Positions 4,683 to 5,389 of a stretch of DNA of 5,389 nt are shown here, in pieces. Position 1 is the stretch's first letter; each line of letters starts with the position of its first letter. Under the pieces are notes generated by a model, which was given only the letters and a program-made list of their open reading frames with translations, was not told where the DNA came from and did not search any database. The stretch covers positions 1 to 5,389 of the forward strand of contig DKAS01000162.1 in NCBI GenBank assembly GCA_002448875.1, written 5' to 3'. This stretch comes from Proteobacteria bacterium UBA6920. Lineage in GTDB: Bacteria > Pseudomonadota > Gammaproteobacteria > SG8-11. A program made the position numbers and the translations under genes.

Positions 4683-5389
4683 ATGCAGGGTAGTAGCGTC
4701 GTACGGTTCTGGCTGGCAGGTGTCGTAACCGGCATCCTATTGTTGTCCTGTGCCAAGCAAGTGGCACCCACGGCCGATGCCGGACCCAATAAGACCGTGA
4801 ATATGGGCTCCAGGGTCAGCCTGGACGGCAGCGCATCCTCGAACCAGGGCGGCGGTGAATTGCAGTATTTGTGGGAATTCACTTACAAGCCGCTGAACAG
4901 CCGCGCCCGCCTCAGCCGCCCGAACAATGCAGCCACCAGTTTTACCGCCGACCGTTACGGCACCTATACTGTCGCCCTGACCGTACGAAACGCGGGCGGC
5001 AGCAGCCGGCGCGATCTGGTCACCGTGCAGGTGCGACCCGATTTCGCCGCCCTCAAATCCAGCGCCGCCTTCGACCATGACAATACCAGTGGCGACTGCG
5101 TCGATTGCCATAACGGCCGCGATGCCGGCGGCAAACCGGCCGGTCATATGGCTACCAGCCATCTGTGCGAAGCCTGCCATGACATCCTGGTGTGGAGCCC
5201 GGTGTTGACCGTTGATCATCTGGAAGTCCTCGGCAGCTGCGTCAGCTGCCACAATGGCAACACCGCCGCCGGCAAGTCCACCGATCACCCCGTCAGTGGC
5301 AGCAAGTGCGACAGCTGCCACACTACCCGCAACTGGTACGTGGCGCAGACATTTGACGGCGATGATGACGACGATGGCGACGACGATGA
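4683..5389 (+). CDS. PKD-domain tetraheme c-type cytochrome lipoprotein (3' partial)
   Basis: The frame stays open to the right edge, giving 235 residues. A lipoprotein signal peptide (Arg8, hydrophobic 9-22) ends in LLLSC, with Cys23 as the lipidated residue; Ala24-Lys25 at +2/+3 carries no Asp retention signal, so the outer membrane is likely. Residues about 28-118 form a PKD domain (PTADAGPNKTVNMGSRVSLDGS, then YLWEF, GTYTVALTV). Four CxxCH heme sites follow at Cys139, Cys162, Cys186 and Cys209, in two repeats of about 47 residues: (F/V)DH, CxxCHNG, AGK, His, CxxCH, Trp. Each repeat holds two extra conserved histidines (132 and 155; 179 and 202), enough for bis-His ligation of both hemes. 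The sequence then reads FDG and an Asp-rich tail (227-235). Heme attachment would need the Ccm machinery. Inferred role: electron transfer at the outer membrane or cell surface. The TGA at 5387-5389 is out of frame and not its stop. Transcribed apart from slyD, 160 bp upstream. Confidence 0.9.
   Translation, partial: MQGSSVVRFWLAGVVTGILLLSCAKQVAPTADAGPNKTVNMGSRVSLDGSASSNQGGGELQYLWEFTYKPLNSRARLSRPNNAATSFTADRYGTYTVALTVRNAGGSSRRDLVTVQVRPDFAALKSSAAFDHDNTSGDCVDCHNGRDAGGKPAGHMATSHLCEACHDILVWSPVLTVDHLEVLGSCVSCHNGNTAAGKSTDHPVSGSKCDSCHTTRNWYVAQTFDGDDDDDGDDD
5076..5354 (+). repeat. Two tandem diheme repeats in the cytochrome
   Basis: Residues about 132-178 and 179-224 of the lipoprotein align as two copies: DH, then CxxCHNG, (A)GGK or AAGK, His, CxxCH, Trp. 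Each has heme sites 23 residues apart. A third copy appears to begin as FDG where FDH would be expected, then breaks into Asp-rich sequence. Confidence 0.75.

Noticed and set aside
4737..5321. Minus-strand Ala/Gly-rich open frame opposite the cytochrome
   Set aside because: The plus frame has a lipobox, PKD domain and four CxxCH sites; the minus frame is a low-complexity shadow.
5387..5389. Terminal TGA as the stop codon of the cytochrome gene
   Set aside because: The reading frame has codon GAT at 5385-5387 and a partial codon GA at 5388-5389, so this TGA is out of frame.
1687..5389. Porin-cytochrome electron conduit formed by the barrel and the cytochrome
   Set aside because: The barrel is too small for an MtrB-type porin, is 2 kb away on the other strand with two unrelated genes between, and no periplasmic decaheme partner is present.

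Overview
The window looks like chromosomal DNA of a Gram-negative, GC-rich proteobacterium, most likely a gammaproteobacterium. This is inferred from the outer-membrane beta-barrel with a C-terminal aromatic residue, the lipoprotein signal peptide, the multiheme c-type cytochrome, and a SlyD-type FKBP isomerase with a His-rich tail. There are five protein genes, two of them cut by the window edges. I see no tRNA, rRNA, CRISPR array, insertion sequence or phage gene.

Layout. (1) Positions 2-1591 (+) hold the 3' part of a secreted modular protein: the end of a probable fibronectin III domain, a calcium-binding TSP3-like segment, then a long beta-helix region carrying two diverged copies of one module. 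(2) Positions 1687-2556 (-) encode a 289-residue outer-membrane beta-barrel of unknown function, convergent with gene 1, with a likely terminator between them. (3) Positions 2752-3837 (-) encode a GalT-family (histidine-triad superfamily) sugar-1-phosphate nucleotidyltransferase. (4) Positions 4043-4522 (+) encode SlyD, divergent from the GalT gene across a 205-bp region with a candidate promoter for each. (5) Positions 4683-5389 (+) encode a lipoprotein with one PKD domain and four CxxCH heme sites in two tandem repeats, ending in an Asp-rich stretch that runs off the right edge.

The genes do not form one operon. Four of the five transcription-unit boundaries have their own plausible promoter or hairpin. 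Three products are exported (gene 1, the barrel, the cytochrome) and two are cytoplasmic (GalT-like, SlyD). The most interesting item is the PKD-tetraheme lipoprotein, which suggests extracytoplasmic electron transfer; its partners, if any, probably lie to the right of the window. I found no convincing evidence of a wholly new multi-gene system here.
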